DNA of 47,169 nucleotides, taken from assembly GCA_030065015.1 (NCBI GenBank), contig JASJDU010000017.1, positions 1 to 47,169 of the forward strand. Direction: 5' to 3'. Below are positions 8,107 through 16,876 of the stretch, in pieces. Each line of letters opens with the position of its first letter. The stretch's first letter is position 1. This stretch comes from Candidatus Caenarcanales bacterium. Its GTDB lineage: Bacteria > Cyanobacteriota > Vampirovibrionia > Caenarcaniphilales > Caenarcanaceae. Both the position numbers and the translations under genes were made by a program. The notes under the pieces were generated by a model that saw only the letters and a program-made list of their open reading frames with translations, did not search any database and had not been told where the DNA came from.

Positions 8107-8619
8107 TTATCGTCTATGAGACTGGCCGTCCTCAATACCTTCAAAATCTATACATTTACCATATATTTTCAATTCTAAGTCTTGAACCTTAACATTGAAT
8201 TTTTTGGCTATGTTAGAAGCAAGCTTATTAACCTCTTCATCAAAAAATTCAATTGTTTTATTACAATTCAAACAAACAATGTGATGATGGTGATGATCTT
8301 GATTAGAGGATAATTCGTAGTGTTTATGTCCCTCTGCCAGATCCACTTCTCGAAGAACTCCTAAAGAATATAAAGTTTTAACTGTTCTATAAACGGTTGC
8401 AAGTGAAACATTTAACTTATTAGTTTTTGTCAAAACTTTATGAATGTCTTCTACACTGAGGTGACAACCTTTATCTGCCTTAAAAAAAACATCTAGAATA
8501 TACTCCCTTTGAGGAGTTAACCTTGCTCCATGCTTTTTTAATACATCATGAATTTCTTGAATCGAGTAAGAAGACTCCACTTGTGTTCGATTTTCTTGTC
8601 TTTGCTGGGTTATTAACAT
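8107..8619 (-). CDS. fur: Fur-family metal-responsive repressor
   Basis: This 170-aa protein has the Fur winged helix (residues about 20-100, with LTPQREYILDVF and SLATVYRTVKTL) and the metal-binding C-terminal domain. Five consecutive histidines (109-113) precede C116 and C119, the CxxC pair of the structural zinc site. Only one cysteine (C156) remains in the C-terminal tail, where many Fur proteins have a second CxxC. The domain order and histidine cluster resemble cyanobacterial Fur. Whether it senses iron, zinc (Zur) or peroxide (PerR) is not certain. It lies 13 bp after the LSm-like gene and is probably in one operon with it and the LptA-like gene. Confidence 0.88.
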   Translation of the reverse strand: MLITQQRQENRTQVESSYSIQEIHDVLKKHGARLTPQREYILDVFFKADKGCHLSVEDIHKVLTKTNKLNVSLATVYRTVKTLYSLGVLREVDLAEGHKHYELSSNQDHHHHHIVCLNCNKTIEFFDEEVNKLASNIAKKFNVKVQDLELKIYGKCIDFEGIEDGQSHRR

Positions 8620-8632
8620 AAAAATTAATTAT

Positions 8633-8956
8633 TTACTTCTCCAAATCGTGAACGTTAGTTGAATTAGTCTCGTTATGAGAAGAAGTCGACTTCCTAGCAA
8701 TGTATTCAAGTCTTCGTCTTTCTGCTTCAAGAAAGCTAGAAGCCTCAATTGTTATTAATTTCACAAGGTTCAGAGGTATCAAATGTTGAGTATAGCTATT
8801 CGATTCAGAGTTACTAGCATCATCCTTTCCAAAACACTCTAACTGAACAAAATCAGAACCTACAGCCAACAATCTTCCCGTTAAGAAACTAGAATCTGGG
8901 AAATGAACTCTCACCCATTTACCTTCTTTACTCTCTAATTTTGTTCTTATATTCAT
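8633..8956 (-). CDS. LSm/Hfq-like small protein
   Basis: The 107-aa product has one compact domain at about residues 12-71: GKWVRVHFPDSSFLTGRLLAVGSDFVQLECFG, then HLIPLNLVKLITIE. This order matches the Sm fold: strand, turn with G, strand, a D/F-V-x-L strand, then an Ile/Pro-x-x-x-I strand. Hfq and other bacterial LSm-like proteins follow it. The last 35 residues are helical and basic, then polar. A role in RNA binding is plausible but inferred. It is the first gene of a likely operon with fur. The start is ATG 8956. It lacks the canonical Hfq Y-K-H Sm2 motif, so it is not a classical Hfq. Confidence 0.6.
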   Translation of the reverse strand: MNIRTKLESKEGKWVRVHFPDSSFLTGRLLAVGSDFVQLECFGKDDASNSESNSYTQHLIPLNLVKLITIEASSFLEAERRRLEYIARKSTSSHNETNSTNVHDLEK

Positions 8957-8961
8957 AAAAA

Positions 8962-8983
8962 ACTATTAAATAAAGTAAATAGT
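8962..8983. promoter_or_regulatory. 6-bp inverted repeat at the LSm-fur promoter
   Basis: ACTATT and AATAGT flank 10 bases, just 5 bp upstream of the LSm-like ATG. The location would let a repressor such as Fur block the operon, but the sequence is not a recognisable Fur box. Weak evidence. Confidence 0.25.
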
Positions 8984-9114
8984 GTTTAAAAGATAGAAAC
9001 TTCCATAATTAATAATAGCACCGTATAACCCGTATTGCTCTTTTGGCATTTTTCGCTTAATCGTATTTTTATTAGAGAATTTCCATTATTCAATCTTTCA
9101 ACTTAATAAAATTA

Positions 9115-11514
9115 ATGCGTACATTTTTGGGCAAAAAGTGGGTTGTATCTCAAGAAGAGCCTTCAAAAGATTTGCTTTCATTATCCAACAATAAACTTGT
9201 TGCCAAAATTCTAGCTTCCAGAGGGGTTCAAAGCCAAGAAGAAGCTCAGTATTATATCGGTAATCAAAAACCACCATATACTAATCCAAATCATATTCCA
9301 CAGCTCAATGCAGCTATAGAAAGAATAGAAAAAGCTCTAAAGAGAGAAGAAAACATAGTTGTTTTTGGTGATTATGACGTTGATGGAACTACTAGCACTG
9401 CTCTTTTAGTTGATGTGCTCAAAAAACTTGGAGGTAGAGTATCCTTCTTAATTCCAAATCGTTTTACAGATGGATATGGCCTGAATTCTAAAGCGATTGT
9501 ACAAATCAAGTCTCAAAGAAAAGCCAACTTATTAATTACTTGTGATTGTGGAATTACAAATATTGAAGAAGTCAAGTTGGCTCAATCGATTGGATTAGAC
9601 GTTATTGTGACCGATCATCACTCTCTTCCGGAAATTTTGCCTCCAGCAGTAGCGGTACTCAACCCCAAGTTACTACCAGAAAAGCATCCTCTTCATTGGC
9701 TACCTGGAGTTGGTGTTGCCTATAAACTTGCAGAAGAATTGTTAAATCGCGCTGGTAAAAATGATCAAATAAAGCCCCTTCTAGATTTAGTTGCTTTAGG
9801 AATGATTGCGGATTTAGCCCCATTAAGATCCGAAAACAGGCTATTGGTTCAAGATGGACTGAAGGTTCTTGCAGAGACAAGCAGAGAAGGTTTAAAAGCT
9901 TTGTTGAGAGAATGTGGTTATAAATCTTGTGAGGAAGGAGTTGGTTTTGCAATTGCACCAAGGATTAATGCCGCAGGAAGACTTCACGATGCCAATGAAG
10001 CCGTTAAGTTATTTCTTGCTGAGGATGTTATTGAAGCTCAAATGCTCGCAAAGAAACTAACAAGTCAAAATCAATCGAGACAAGAACTGTGTGACGAAAT
10101 ATTTAAAAAAGCAATTGAAAAAATTGACAAAGATATAGATTTAAACACAGCTAAAGCAATAATGCTTAGCGATCCCTCTTGGCATCATGGCGTTGTGGGT
10201 ATAGTTGCCTCTCGACTAGTTGAAAAATACCACTTACCAGTTTTCATAGGAGTTGAAGAAGGGAATGTGTCTGTAAAAGGCTCTGCAAGAGGAATTAATT
10301 CAATCGATTTATTCGAAGAAATGAATAAATTTTCAAATCTTTTCGATAAATTTGGAGGCCACAAAGCCGCAGCTGGTTTTTCAATGAAAAAAGATAACTG
10401 GGATCAATTCAAAACTTTATTTCAAGAAGAGCTAATTAAAACCCTACTATCAGCTGATTTCGAACCAATATTGAATATAGATTCAGAGATTGAAGTTGAA
10501 GATATAAATATTTCTAGTCTAGAACCAATTTGGAACTTAGCCCCTTTTGGCATGGGCTACGCTAAGCCTATATTTGTTAACAAAAAGCCCTTAAGAATTA
10601 AAGATATAGTTCCTTTAGGTAAAAACCAAGATCATACTAAGCTGTTACTCGACTTGAATGGAGAAAACGTTGAAGCCATTCAATGGAGAGTTCCTCCCCA
10701 CAAATTCACAGAGATACCAATTTCTGAAGGAATTAAATTGGCTTTTACTCCTAACAAAAGAGAATTTCGCGGAAGGGAGTACTTACAACTAGAAATTAAA
10801 GACTGGTTTGCACAAAATACATCTTTGAATTCGGTCTCTAAAAATACCTCTATCCATGATAATTCAATAACAAAAGATAGTAACCTGGAAAGAGGAAGAC
10901 ATTCTTTCACTCCCGTTTTAGTAGATTATAGAAAAGCTCACGAAAAACTTGATGAATTAATTAAAGACGAACATTTATTTTTTGCAGAAGGTGAAAGTTT
11001 AAAAGATATTTTAGAACAATCCAAAGACGTTTTATGTTTTCATAGAATCAGCGATCTACAAGATAATTATCCTTCATTAGTATTTTGGTCATTGCCTTTA
11101 GATATAAAAGTAATCGATCGCGTTATTGAGAAATGTAATCCTCAAAAAATATTAGTTTTTGGCAAGAACTTAATTGAAGAAATTGATACTAAAAGTTTTT
11201 TACGAAAACTTTTAACTCATATTAGGAGCAAAAAAGAAAGTCAATCGAGCATTATTGAAACATCTTTAACAAAACTGGCTTCATCATTAGAATCTCTTGA
11301 ACAAACGTGCTTTGAAGGTTTACAAATTCTTCATCTCAGTGGGATTTTGTCTTTCAAAATTGAGGGACAAAGGGTTAACATAAACCTGACGAATGTTCCA
11401 CAAAAAGTTCAGCTTGACACTAGTGCCTTGCAAAATCAACTTTTGCTAGAACATAAAATAAAACAAAGATTACTAAAGGACTCCGTTGAAAAAGTTTTAT
11501 GCCAGACAATATAG
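9115..11514 (+). CDS. recJ: Single-stranded-DNA-specific 5'-3' exonuclease RecJ
   Basis: RecJ degrades single-stranded DNA in recombination and mismatch/base excision repair. Motif I (FGDYDVDGT, about residues 82-90) and the DHH motif (VTDHHS, about 164-169) are both present, followed by the DHHA1 domain (PRINAAGR near 282 and GGHKAAAGFS near 418) and an OB-like domain. At 799 residues it is longer than the 577-aa E. coli enzyme. The extra C-terminal 230 residues are similar to the extension in cyanobacterial and Gram-positive forms. The ATG 9115 is not preceded by a Shine-Dalgarno sequence. The 3' end overlaps apt by 16 bp. Confidence 0.95.
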   Translation: MRTFLGKKWVVSQEEPSKDLLSLSNNKLVAKILASRGVQSQEEAQYYIGNQKPPYTNPNHIPQLNAAIERIEKALKREENIVVFGDYDVDGTTSTALLVDVLKKLGGRVSFLIPNRFTDGYGLNSKAIVQIKSQRKANLLITCDCGITNIEEVKLAQSIGLDVIVTDHHSLPEILPPAVAVLNPKLLPEKHPLHWLPGVGVAYKLAEELLNRAGKNDQIKPLLDLVALGMIADLAPLRSENRLLVQDGLKVLAETSREGLKALLRECGYKSCEEGVGFAIAPRINAAGRLHDANEAVKLFLAEDVIEAQMLAKKLTSQNQSRQELCDEIFKKAIEKIDKDIDLNTAKAIMLSDPSWHHGVVGIVASRLVEKYHLPVFIGVEEGNVSVKGSARGINSIDLFEEMNKFSNLFDKFGGHKAAAGFSMKKDNWDQFKTLFQEELIKTLLSADFEPILNIDSEIEVEDINISSLEPIWNLAPFGMGYAKPIFVNKKPLRIKDIVPLGKNQDHTKLLLDLNGENVEAIQWRVPPHKFTEIPISEGIKLAFTPNKREFRGREYLQLEIKDWFAQNTSLNSVSKNTSIHDNSITKDSNLERGRHSFTPVLVDYRKAHEKLDELIKDEHLFFAEGESLKDILEQSKDVLCFHRISDLQDNYPSLVFWSLPLDIKVIDRVIEKCNPQKILVFGKNLIEEIDTKSFLRKLLTHIRSKKESQSSIIETSLTKLASSLESLEQTCFEGLQILHLSGILSFKIEGQRVNINLTNVPQKVQLDTSALQNQLLLEHKIKQRLLKDSVEKVLCQTI

Positions 11515-12059
11515 TTAAAGACCCAATTGAAAACAAAATACTCAATATTTTGAGAGATGTTCCGGATTTTCCGAAACCCGGAATTATGTTTAAGGACATA
11601 ACCCCTATTTTGAGTAGTCCAAAACTCTTCAGTGAAACAATCGACGCTTTAACTAATCTAGTTCAAAAATATCAGCCAAATTGTATCGCCGGTATTGAAG
11701 CAAGAGGTTTTTTGTTTGGAACTCCAATTGCAAGTAAACTTCAGTTACCATTCATTCCAATAAGAAAACCTGGTAAATTACCGTGGAAAAAGAAAAGTGT
11801 TTCTTATTCATTAGAGTACGGAGAAGCAACCATTGAGGTTCATGAAGATGCTTTAGATTTTGTCGAAGGTAAGCCTAAGGTGGCAGTCATTGATGATCTA
11901 TTGGCAACAGGGGGGACAACAGAGGCATCATGCAAACTAATTAAACAAATTAATGGTGAAGTTGTTGTAGCTGCTTACGTTTTAGAGCTGGGATTTTTAA
12001 CCGGTAGACAGATTATTGAAGAACATGCTGCGGTTGAATCTCTAGCGACAGTTTCATAG
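11499..12059 (+). CDS. apt: Adenine phosphoribosyltransferase
   Basis: Apt salvages adenine to AMP using PRPP in the cytoplasm. The 186-aa length is typical. The N-terminal signature VPDFPKPGIMFKDITP (21-36) and the PRPP-binding loop VAVIDDLLATGGT (128-140) are intact. The ATG at 11499 lies inside the recJ frame, so the two genes overlap by 16 bp and are probably translationally coupled, an arrangement seen in other bacteria for recJ-apt. Confidence 0.97.
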   Translation: MPDNIVKDPIENKILNILRDVPDFPKPGIMFKDITPILSSPKLFSETIDALTNLVQKYQPNCIAGIEARGFLFGTPIASKLQLPFIPIRKPGKLPWKKKSVSYSLEYGEATIEVHEDALDFVEGKPKVAVIDDLLATGGTTEASCKLIKQINGEVVVAAYVLELGFLTGRQIIEEHAAVESLATVS

Positions 12060-12072
12060 GGTTTTTTAAGAT

Positions 12073-12504
12073 TCATCTTTTCAACCCCTCAATAAAACCC
12101 TCATAATCATCCACTCTATCCTCTAAATGATTAATTCCGGCAAAAAGCCAAAGGTGTTCATTCATATCAACTTTATCTCCATTTAATTTATAACCCTCTC
12201 TAAGCAATAATTTTTTTTGAATGTGTCCCTTCATGCCGAGTTTAAGACTACTTATAAAGCCATCCTTTGCAACTACTCTATACCAAGGAACCAATTTCAT
12301 TTCTTCTTCATTCATCCCCGTAAGTACATAGCCGACTAAACGTGCATGGCTATCGACCATGTCCGCAATTTGTCCAAAGAACATTACTTTTTGGTCAGGT
12401 ATTTGTCTCACTACTTTCATTATTGAGACCTTTAAAACTGAAGGTTTATTCAATTTGTCTTTGTTTTGCAGCTGTTCTGAAGAATTTTTCACTAGTGTTC
12501 CCAT
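12073..12504 (-). CDS. Alkyltransferase-like protein (ATL), DNA repair
   Basis: The core is the MGMT/Ogt DNA-binding domain, with the arginine-finger helix SHARLVGYVL (residues 52-61, R55). In place of the alkyl-accepting PCHR motif it reads PWYRV at 73-77, so the methyl-acceptor cysteine is replaced by tryptophan. This is the hallmark of alkyltransferase-like (ATL) proteins. They bind O6-alkylguanine without repairing it and pass the lesion to nucleotide excision repair. At 143 aa it carries about 28 residues before the domain, so an internal start is possible. It converges with apt. Confidence 0.87.
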   Translation of the reverse strand: MGTLVKNSSEQLQNKDKLNKPSVLKVSIMKVVRQIPDQKVMFFGQIADMVDSHARLVGYVLTGMNEEEMKLVPWYRVVAKDGFISSLKLGMKGHIQKKLLLREGYKLNGDKVDMNEHLWLFAGINHLEDRVDDYEGFIEGLKR

Positions 12505-12545
12505 CTACAATTACTTAGCCTCGGTTCTACTAATTTAGCTTTTGC

Positions 12546-13448
12546 TCAATAATTTCTTTCTATAATATATTCAGCTATTTTACATAGTTGCGTGCTATTA
12601 ATATGGGCATTTTGCAAACTTTCTTTCGCTTCTTTAACAAGCTCATAAGCTTTTTGCTCAGCAACCTCAAAGCCTAAAAGACGAGGATAGGTTGCTTTCT
12701 TTTGTTCTTCATCTTTGCCTACTGTTTTACCTAAGGTTGCTGAATCAGACTTTAAGTCAAGAATATCGTCAATTATTTGAAAAGCTAAACCAATATTTTC
12801 AGAATATTTTGATAAAGCTTTAACTTGTGAATCATTAGCTCCAGCAGCAATCGCTCCAACTAAAACACTAGCTTTTAAAAAAGCCCCCGTTTTCATTTCG
12901 TGCATTTTCTCAAGCTCATCCAAAGTTACACCATTTTTATTCGTATTCTCTAAGTCAATCATTTGTCCGCCAGTCATCCCATACGCTCCAACGGCACTCG
13001 TAACAACTTGAATTATTTCTACTATTTTGGGTGAAGGTAACTCAACCTTGGATAATAAATTCAATCCCTCTATCAGTAAAGCATCACCGGCTAATAAAGC
13101 AGTTTCTTCATTGAACTTTACATGACAAGTAGCTTTCCCTCTTCGCAAGTCGTCATTATCCATACAAGGTAAATCATCATGAATTAAACTCATCGTATGA
13201 ATGCATTCTATTGCTGCAGCAAGGGGGATAATTGTAGAGCTCATACCCATTTGAATTGCATCTGCTGCTGTTAAACACAAAATGCCTCTTAGCCTTTTGC
13301 CACCATTTAGGCTGGAATATTCCATTGCCTGCCAAAGTTGAGTAGCAGGTTCTTTAGGAGCTAAAACTGCTTTTAAATGATTTTCAATAAGAATTTTCTT
13401 TTCAGCTAAAAATTCTTCGAGGTTAAAATTTGTTTGAGCTGTTGGCAT
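12546..13448 (-). CDS. Prenyl diphosphate synthase (farnesyl/geranylgeranyl type)
   Basis: The enzyme condenses isopentenyl diphosphate with allylic diphosphates for quinone, carotenoid or cell-wall lipid carriers. The first aspartate-rich motif (DDLPCMDNDD, residues 91-100) and the second (DDILD, 227-231), plus GGKRLR (49-54), are all intact. With the ATG at 13448 the protein has 300 residues, as in IspA. The residue pair before the first motif (I89 H90) and its small size favour an FPP or GGPP product, but the chain length is not settled. A longer frame starts at TTG 13517 and overlaps the gatC stop codon. I prefer the ATG because the added residues do not match the family. Confidence 0.93.
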   Translation of the reverse strand: MPTAQTNFNLEEFLAEKKILIENHLKAVLAPKEPATQLWQAMEYSSLNGGKRLRGILCLTAADAIQMGMSSTIIPLAAAIECIHTMSLIHDDLPCMDNDDLRRGKATCHVKFNEETALLAGDALLIEGLNLLSKVELPSPKIVEIIQVVTSAVGAYGMTGGQMIDLENTNKNGVTLDELEKMHEMKTGAFLKASVLVGAIAAGANDSQVKALSKYSENIGLAFQIIDDILDLKSDSATLGKTVGKDEEQKKATYPRLLGFEVAEQKAYELVKEAKESLQNAHINSTQLCKIAEYIIERNY

Positions 13449-13513
13449 TTTGAAATTTTTGTTAAATCTAGAACTAGATAAAATCAACCTATTTTGAGCT
13501 AGACTCAGGCAAT

Positions 13514-13816
13514 TCAATCACCAATTTTAGGGACTTTAAAAAAGTGTCCTTCAGTTTGAGGAGCATTGTCTAAAAAATCATCCCTAAAAGCTTGCACTTC
13601 ATTTAAGTTATTCTGCTCATCAAGTCTTAGAGGGGTATAGTCCTCTGATTCAGAGTGAATTAGGGGATCTACATTACTAGTATCCACACCACTCAATCTT
13701 TGAACATAGTTCAAAATTGAATCCAACTCTGAAGTGTATTTATCTAAACTATCCTCTGGCAAACCCAAACGAGCCAAATTTGCCACATCTACTAATTCAT
13801 CTTTTGAAATTGACAT
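13514..13816 (-). CDS. gatC: Asp/Glu-tRNA(Asn/Gln) amidotransferase subunit C
   Basis: GatC stabilises the GatCAB enzyme, which converts mischarged Glu-tRNA(Gln) and Asp-tRNA(Asn) to the correct amidated forms. The 100-aa length, the start MSISKDELVDVANLARLGL and the conserved LRLDE (about 68-72) are typical. Lone gatC genes are common; gatA and gatB are not in this window. It lies just before the prenyl synthase on the same strand. Confidence 0.92.
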   Translation of the reverse strand: MSISKDELVDVANLARLGLPEDSLDKYTSELDSILNYVQRLSGVDTSNVDPLIHSESEDYTPLRLDEQNNLNEVQAFRDDFLDNAPQTEGHFFKVPKIGD

Positions 13817-13915
13817 TTTTTATATATTAATTAATGACTCATTTACAAAATATGTTAATAGCTACTGATTAAGAAAGCAACTAAAGAAAGAATTAAGTGA
13901 GTAAAACTAATAATC

Positions 13916-14206
13916 CTAGTTATTTTTATTTTTTGCTTTTTTGAGAAGTTCTCTCTTCTTTTTCTGTTTTTCTTTTTGTTTTTCTTGCTGCTCTTTTTGT
14001 TCTTGAGACTTTTTATAACGTTTTTGGAATTTTTCTAAACGACCTTCAGTATCCAAGAACTTCTTGGTACCAGTAAAAAATGGATGACAGTTGCTACAAA
14101 TACCTACTGTTATTGAATCATGGGTGGATAAAGTCTCAAATTCATTACCGCAACCTGTACAAGTAACCTTTGCTAATTTTAATTCTGGGTGAATTCCAGC
14201 CTTCAT
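13916..14206 (-). CDS. rpmE: 50S ribosomal protein L31, zinc type
   Basis: L31 is a protein of the large ribosomal subunit. The zinc ligands C16, C19, C37 and C40 (CTGC and CSNC motifs) are all present, with HPFFTG after them, so it is the zinc-containing RpmE form. At 96 aa it is longer than the usual 66-80 because of a highly charged, repetitive K/E/Q tail (residues about 63-96). The start is ATG 14206. Confidence 0.94.
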   Translation of the reverse strand: MKAGIHPELKLAKVTCTGCGNEFETLSTHDSITVGICSNCHPFFTGTKKFLDTEGRLEKFQKRYKKSQEQKEQQEKQKEKQKKKRELLKKAKNKNN

Positions 14207-14355
14207 TTCTTTACCGATACTCTCTTAAATGTAAACTATTAAGTCTTAAATACAGAATCAAGAGTTTAGCATATTCAAAGACCGAAAATAAATCATTCAA
14301 CTATGAGTTTATGTTATCTTTTAATTGACCTCGCTGAATCAATGGGAATTTGTCA

Positions 14356-14955
14356 ATGAAAAACTTTATTTATGTAGCTTTCATTACTTTTATTGTTTTT
14401 TCATCGAACCTATCCATAAAAACCCAAGGTTTTGACCCTTCATTTGAGAGAAGCAGAACTGTTATAGAATCACCCGATAGAGCCACTCGGCCACTTTATA
14501 CACCAGGCTTTGCCTTTGGAGGAATTCCTTTTGACGATAGTCAATTTTATGAAATAAAGCCAGAAAAATGCGAATCGGAAAATACAGCTGAAATTCTAGG
14601 CAAATATGAGTTAACCGAAAACCTTTATTTATTTAAAACAAATAAAGGTTACGGAGTAATCTCACTCGAACAAACGCTGAAAGAGTTATCAACTGGTCAA
14701 AGAAGGAAAAGAATTTGCCCAATTAATATTGGAATGAAATTATCCGGAGAAGTTGATTGCAAAGGCATCAGAGTAATTAAAGAATCACCTTTTAAGGGAT
14801 GTGCTTTCGATGCAAAAATCTGGGGACATAGTATGTCTGAATATGAAGCATTTAATTTAATTTATCAAAAGTTAAATCAGCAATTTAAAGCCTATAAAAA
14901 AGAGTGTGTTCTCCCTCCCAAAAGATCTTTACAAGATAGATTAATTAAGTTTTAG
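14356..14955 (+). CDS. Secreted orphan protein (199 aa)
   Basis: Unrecognised. A signal peptide (MKNFIYVAFITFIVFSSNLS) starts at ATG 14356; a TTG two codons upstream is also possible. The mature part has no membrane helix. It holds four widely spaced cysteines in its second half (near residues 121, 134, 143 and 178), plus one near 72, which could form disulfides after export. It stands between rpmE (divergent) and a small orphan (convergent). Confidence 0.65.
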   Translation: MKNFIYVAFITFIVFSSNLSIKTQGFDPSFERSRTVIESPDRATRPLYTPGFAFGGIPFDDSQFYEIKPEKCESENTAEILGKYELTENLYLFKTNKGYGVISLEQTLKELSTGQRRKRICPINIGMKLSGEVDCKGIRVIKESPFKGCAFDAKIWGHSMSEYEAFNLIYQKLNQQFKAYKKECVLPPKRSLQDRLIKF

Positions 14956-14990
14956 CCTACAAAGAAGGATTTCCACAATCTATTAGTTGA

Positions 14991-15215
14991 CTACATTTGA
15001 ATGTTTATACCAGCGCTCATAACTGCTTTAATAATAGTTTTAATATCCCGCCTTGTGTAAGGTTTGTTTCTAAAGTGGGGCACCTGCTTTAATACCTCCA
15101 AAAAAGCGGCAATTTCATCTTCTGAAACTTCAAGATCTAGATTTTCACCCTTGAAATAATCTTCGTTATCAAAATATTCTTTATCTTGTAGGAGTTGCTC
15201 TAAGTGGATAACCAT
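14991..15215 (-). CDS. Small acidic orphan protein (74 aa)
   Basis: Unrecognised. From ATG 15215 it has an acidic N-terminal half (residues 8-35 rich in D/E) and a helical, more basic C-terminus. A TTG at 15269 would lengthen it by 18 residues, but that would include the inverted repeat upstream. The sequence looks like a real soluble helical protein. It is convergent to the secreted orphan at 14356. Confidence 0.5.
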   Translation of the reverse strand: MVIHLEQLLQDKEYFDNEDYFKGENLDLEVSEDEIAAFLEVLKQVPHFRNKPYTRRDIKTIIKAVMSAGINIQM

Positions 15216-15226
15216 CGGTCGAATAG

Positions 15227-15246
15227 AAATAACGTATATGTTATTT
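15227..15246 (-). promoter_or_regulatory. 7-bp inverted repeat next to a start codon
   Basis: AAATAAC and GTTATTT flank six bases, 11 bp upstream of ATG 15215. It could hold a repressor or form an mRNA hairpin near the ribosome-binding region. Function is inferred. Confidence 0.35.
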
Positions 15247-15367
15247 ATTCCACAGAAATGTGAAACCAATATTGAAGAGTAAACTAACTAGTTGAAGGAG
15301 ATACAAGCAAAATACTAACTCGTAATAACGAAACATCGATTTCAAACTTGAGATTCTCTTTAATTTA

Positions 15368-16000
15368 TCAACTTAAAACAGGTTGATTTGATGATTCTTC
15401 TGAATTATTCTCATCCTGCTCGGTCATTTGCAAGTTTTCTAAATGATTGAGTAAATTATTCTCTGACGTAATATCCTCATTGTCTTGTTCTTGTTGCAAT
15501 TTAGAGGCCTCATCAAGAATTTTCTGAAGTTTATCTTTCAACTCATCACCAGAATCTGACAATCTGAAGTGTTTTTTAAATTCGAGAGAGGTTTTCACTA
15601 TATAAGATAAACCATCTTGCTCTCTCAGGACCCACCCAGCTTCAACTAAGTCTCTAATATGGTCATAGGCACCAGAGCCTCTAACTTCAATGATTTCTCT
15701 TTGCTTCACTGGTTCTTTAAGCGCAATAATTGCCAATGTTCTTAATGCTCCAACTTTTAAGTTTATGGGAACAAACTTCTGTGCCAAATTCAAAAACTCT
15801 TCTTTGGGCTCCAGCAAATAACCATGTCCTCGAACGGATATTTGAAGACCACCATCTCTCAGTTCATACTCTCGAACTAAATCCATGAGTCCTTTTTTCA
15901 CTTCAGTGGGATTGCAGTCTAAAACCTCCGCTATTTTAGAAATAGTCACTGGCTTACTGTTCCAAAATAGTATTACTTCTATTTCTTGTTTTAAAGACAT
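15368..16000 (-). CDS. scpB: Segregation and condensation protein B
   Basis: ScpB pairs with ScpA and SMC to compact and segregate chromosomes. Two winged-helix domains are visible: residues 1-75 (MSLKQEIEVILFWNSKPVTISKIAEVL) and 80-165 (LRTLAIIALKEPVKQREIIEVRG...), the family signature. The C-terminal 45 residues are acidic and low in complexity. Length 210 aa is within the normal range. Neither scpA nor smc is nearby. Confidence 0.93.
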   Translation of the reverse strand: MSLKQEIEVILFWNSKPVTISKIAEVLDCNPTEVKKGLMDLVREYELRDGGLQISVRGHGYLLEPKEEFLNLAQKFVPINLKVGALRTLAIIALKEPVKQREIIEVRGSGAYDHIRDLVEAGWVLREQDGLSYIVKTSLEFKKHFRLSDSGDELKDKLQKILDEASKLQQEQDNEDITSENNLLNHLENLQMTEQDENNSEESSNQPVLS

Positions 16001-16073
16001 AAATTATTCAGGTTCAAACTTTAACTATTACCTAAAAATGACCTTTTTATCAACTTTATCAACAGTCAAATCC

Positions 16074-16718
16074 TTATAAAACACTATCTTTCATTAAACT
16101 ATCCGCTTGATCAGTAATAAAGCCTAAGTACAAATTCCCAGTTTCTTTATCCGTTCCTCTTTGAGCTAATTCTAAAACACTGAATGGCAAACCATCTATT
16201 TGTTCAGCTTGAGTGAAAATTTGACGTAATCTAGTATTTTTACCACCAGTGATTTTGCCGGGAAACTTCACCCCTTTTGTCTCCAATTTTTCAATTGCAT
16301 CTTCGATATCAACTCCTTGAGGTAGTTGAACTGCAATATGATGAAAATCCTTATCCCCAAACTTATCGACCCATTTTTTTACAATCTTTAAATTCTCAGG
16401 CGCATCTTCATAACTTTGATCAATAAACATCGGAGCAAAAGAAGAGTGTCTATATATTTGTGCATACCAGCCTTCATTTCTATAATCTATTTTTTCATCA
16501 TATTTCCATCCTAAATTTTCATAAGGCTTCGAAGCTTCCTCTATAGAATATGTTCTAATGGTTAAATGATCAAATATCAGCTTCCAATTATTTTCCTCGC
16601 ATACCTCTAAATAGCAAACAGCACCTTTATTTTTCTCAAAGTAACTCGCTATTTTTTCTTGAACTAATGGCACTGATTCATACTCAGATAATATTCTTTG
16701 TAATTGTTTACTTTGCAT
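16074..16718 (-). CDS. VOC/DUF1338-like metalloprotein
   Basis: The protein (214 aa from ATG 16718; a TTG at 16733 is also open) has motifs typical of DUF1338/vicinal-oxygen-chelate proteins: FDHLTIRTY (49-57, with H51) and FHHIAVQLP (125-133, with H127), and an acidic residue in VLEL (E183). DUF1338 includes the 2-oxoadipate dioxygenase/decarboxylase, which binds iron through two histidines and a glutamate. Those three residues have a plausible match here, but the protein is about half as long as that enzyme, so the substrate is unknown. No lysine-pathway genes are nearby. Confidence 0.62.
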   Translation of the reverse strand: MQSKQLQRILSEYESVPLVQEKIASYFEKNKGAVCYLEVCEENNWKLIFDHLTIRTYSIEEASKPYENLGWKYDEKIDYRNEGWYAQIYRHSSFAPMFIDQSYEDAPENLKIVKKWVDKFGDKDFHHIAVQLPQGVDIEDAIEKLETKGVKFPGKITGGKNTRLRQIFTQAEQIDGLPFSVLELAQRGTDKETGNLYLGFITDQADSLMKDSVL

Positions 16719-16876
16719 AATTACTGTAACCAAAAAGCTAAGTTCAATATTCCCTTAATTCTTATTTTAGACCTTTATGTCTCTTCAATATTTCAAATAG
16801 GATACAATCTTCTAACTCATAAACACTATGTTTTAGGCAATCTCAGTTAATTTTCTAAAGTCAGATTTATGGCAAG

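Noticed and set aside
12058-12101. AGGGTTTT and AAAACCCT complementary arms after apt
   Set aside because: The 28-base loop lies inside the ATL gene and there is no proper T-run; it is not a terminator.
13449-13517. N-terminal extension of the prenyl synthase from TTG 13517
   Set aside because: The extra 23 residues are unlike the family start, and ATG 13448 gives the usual 300-aa length. The TTG overlapping the gatC stop keeps it as a possibility.
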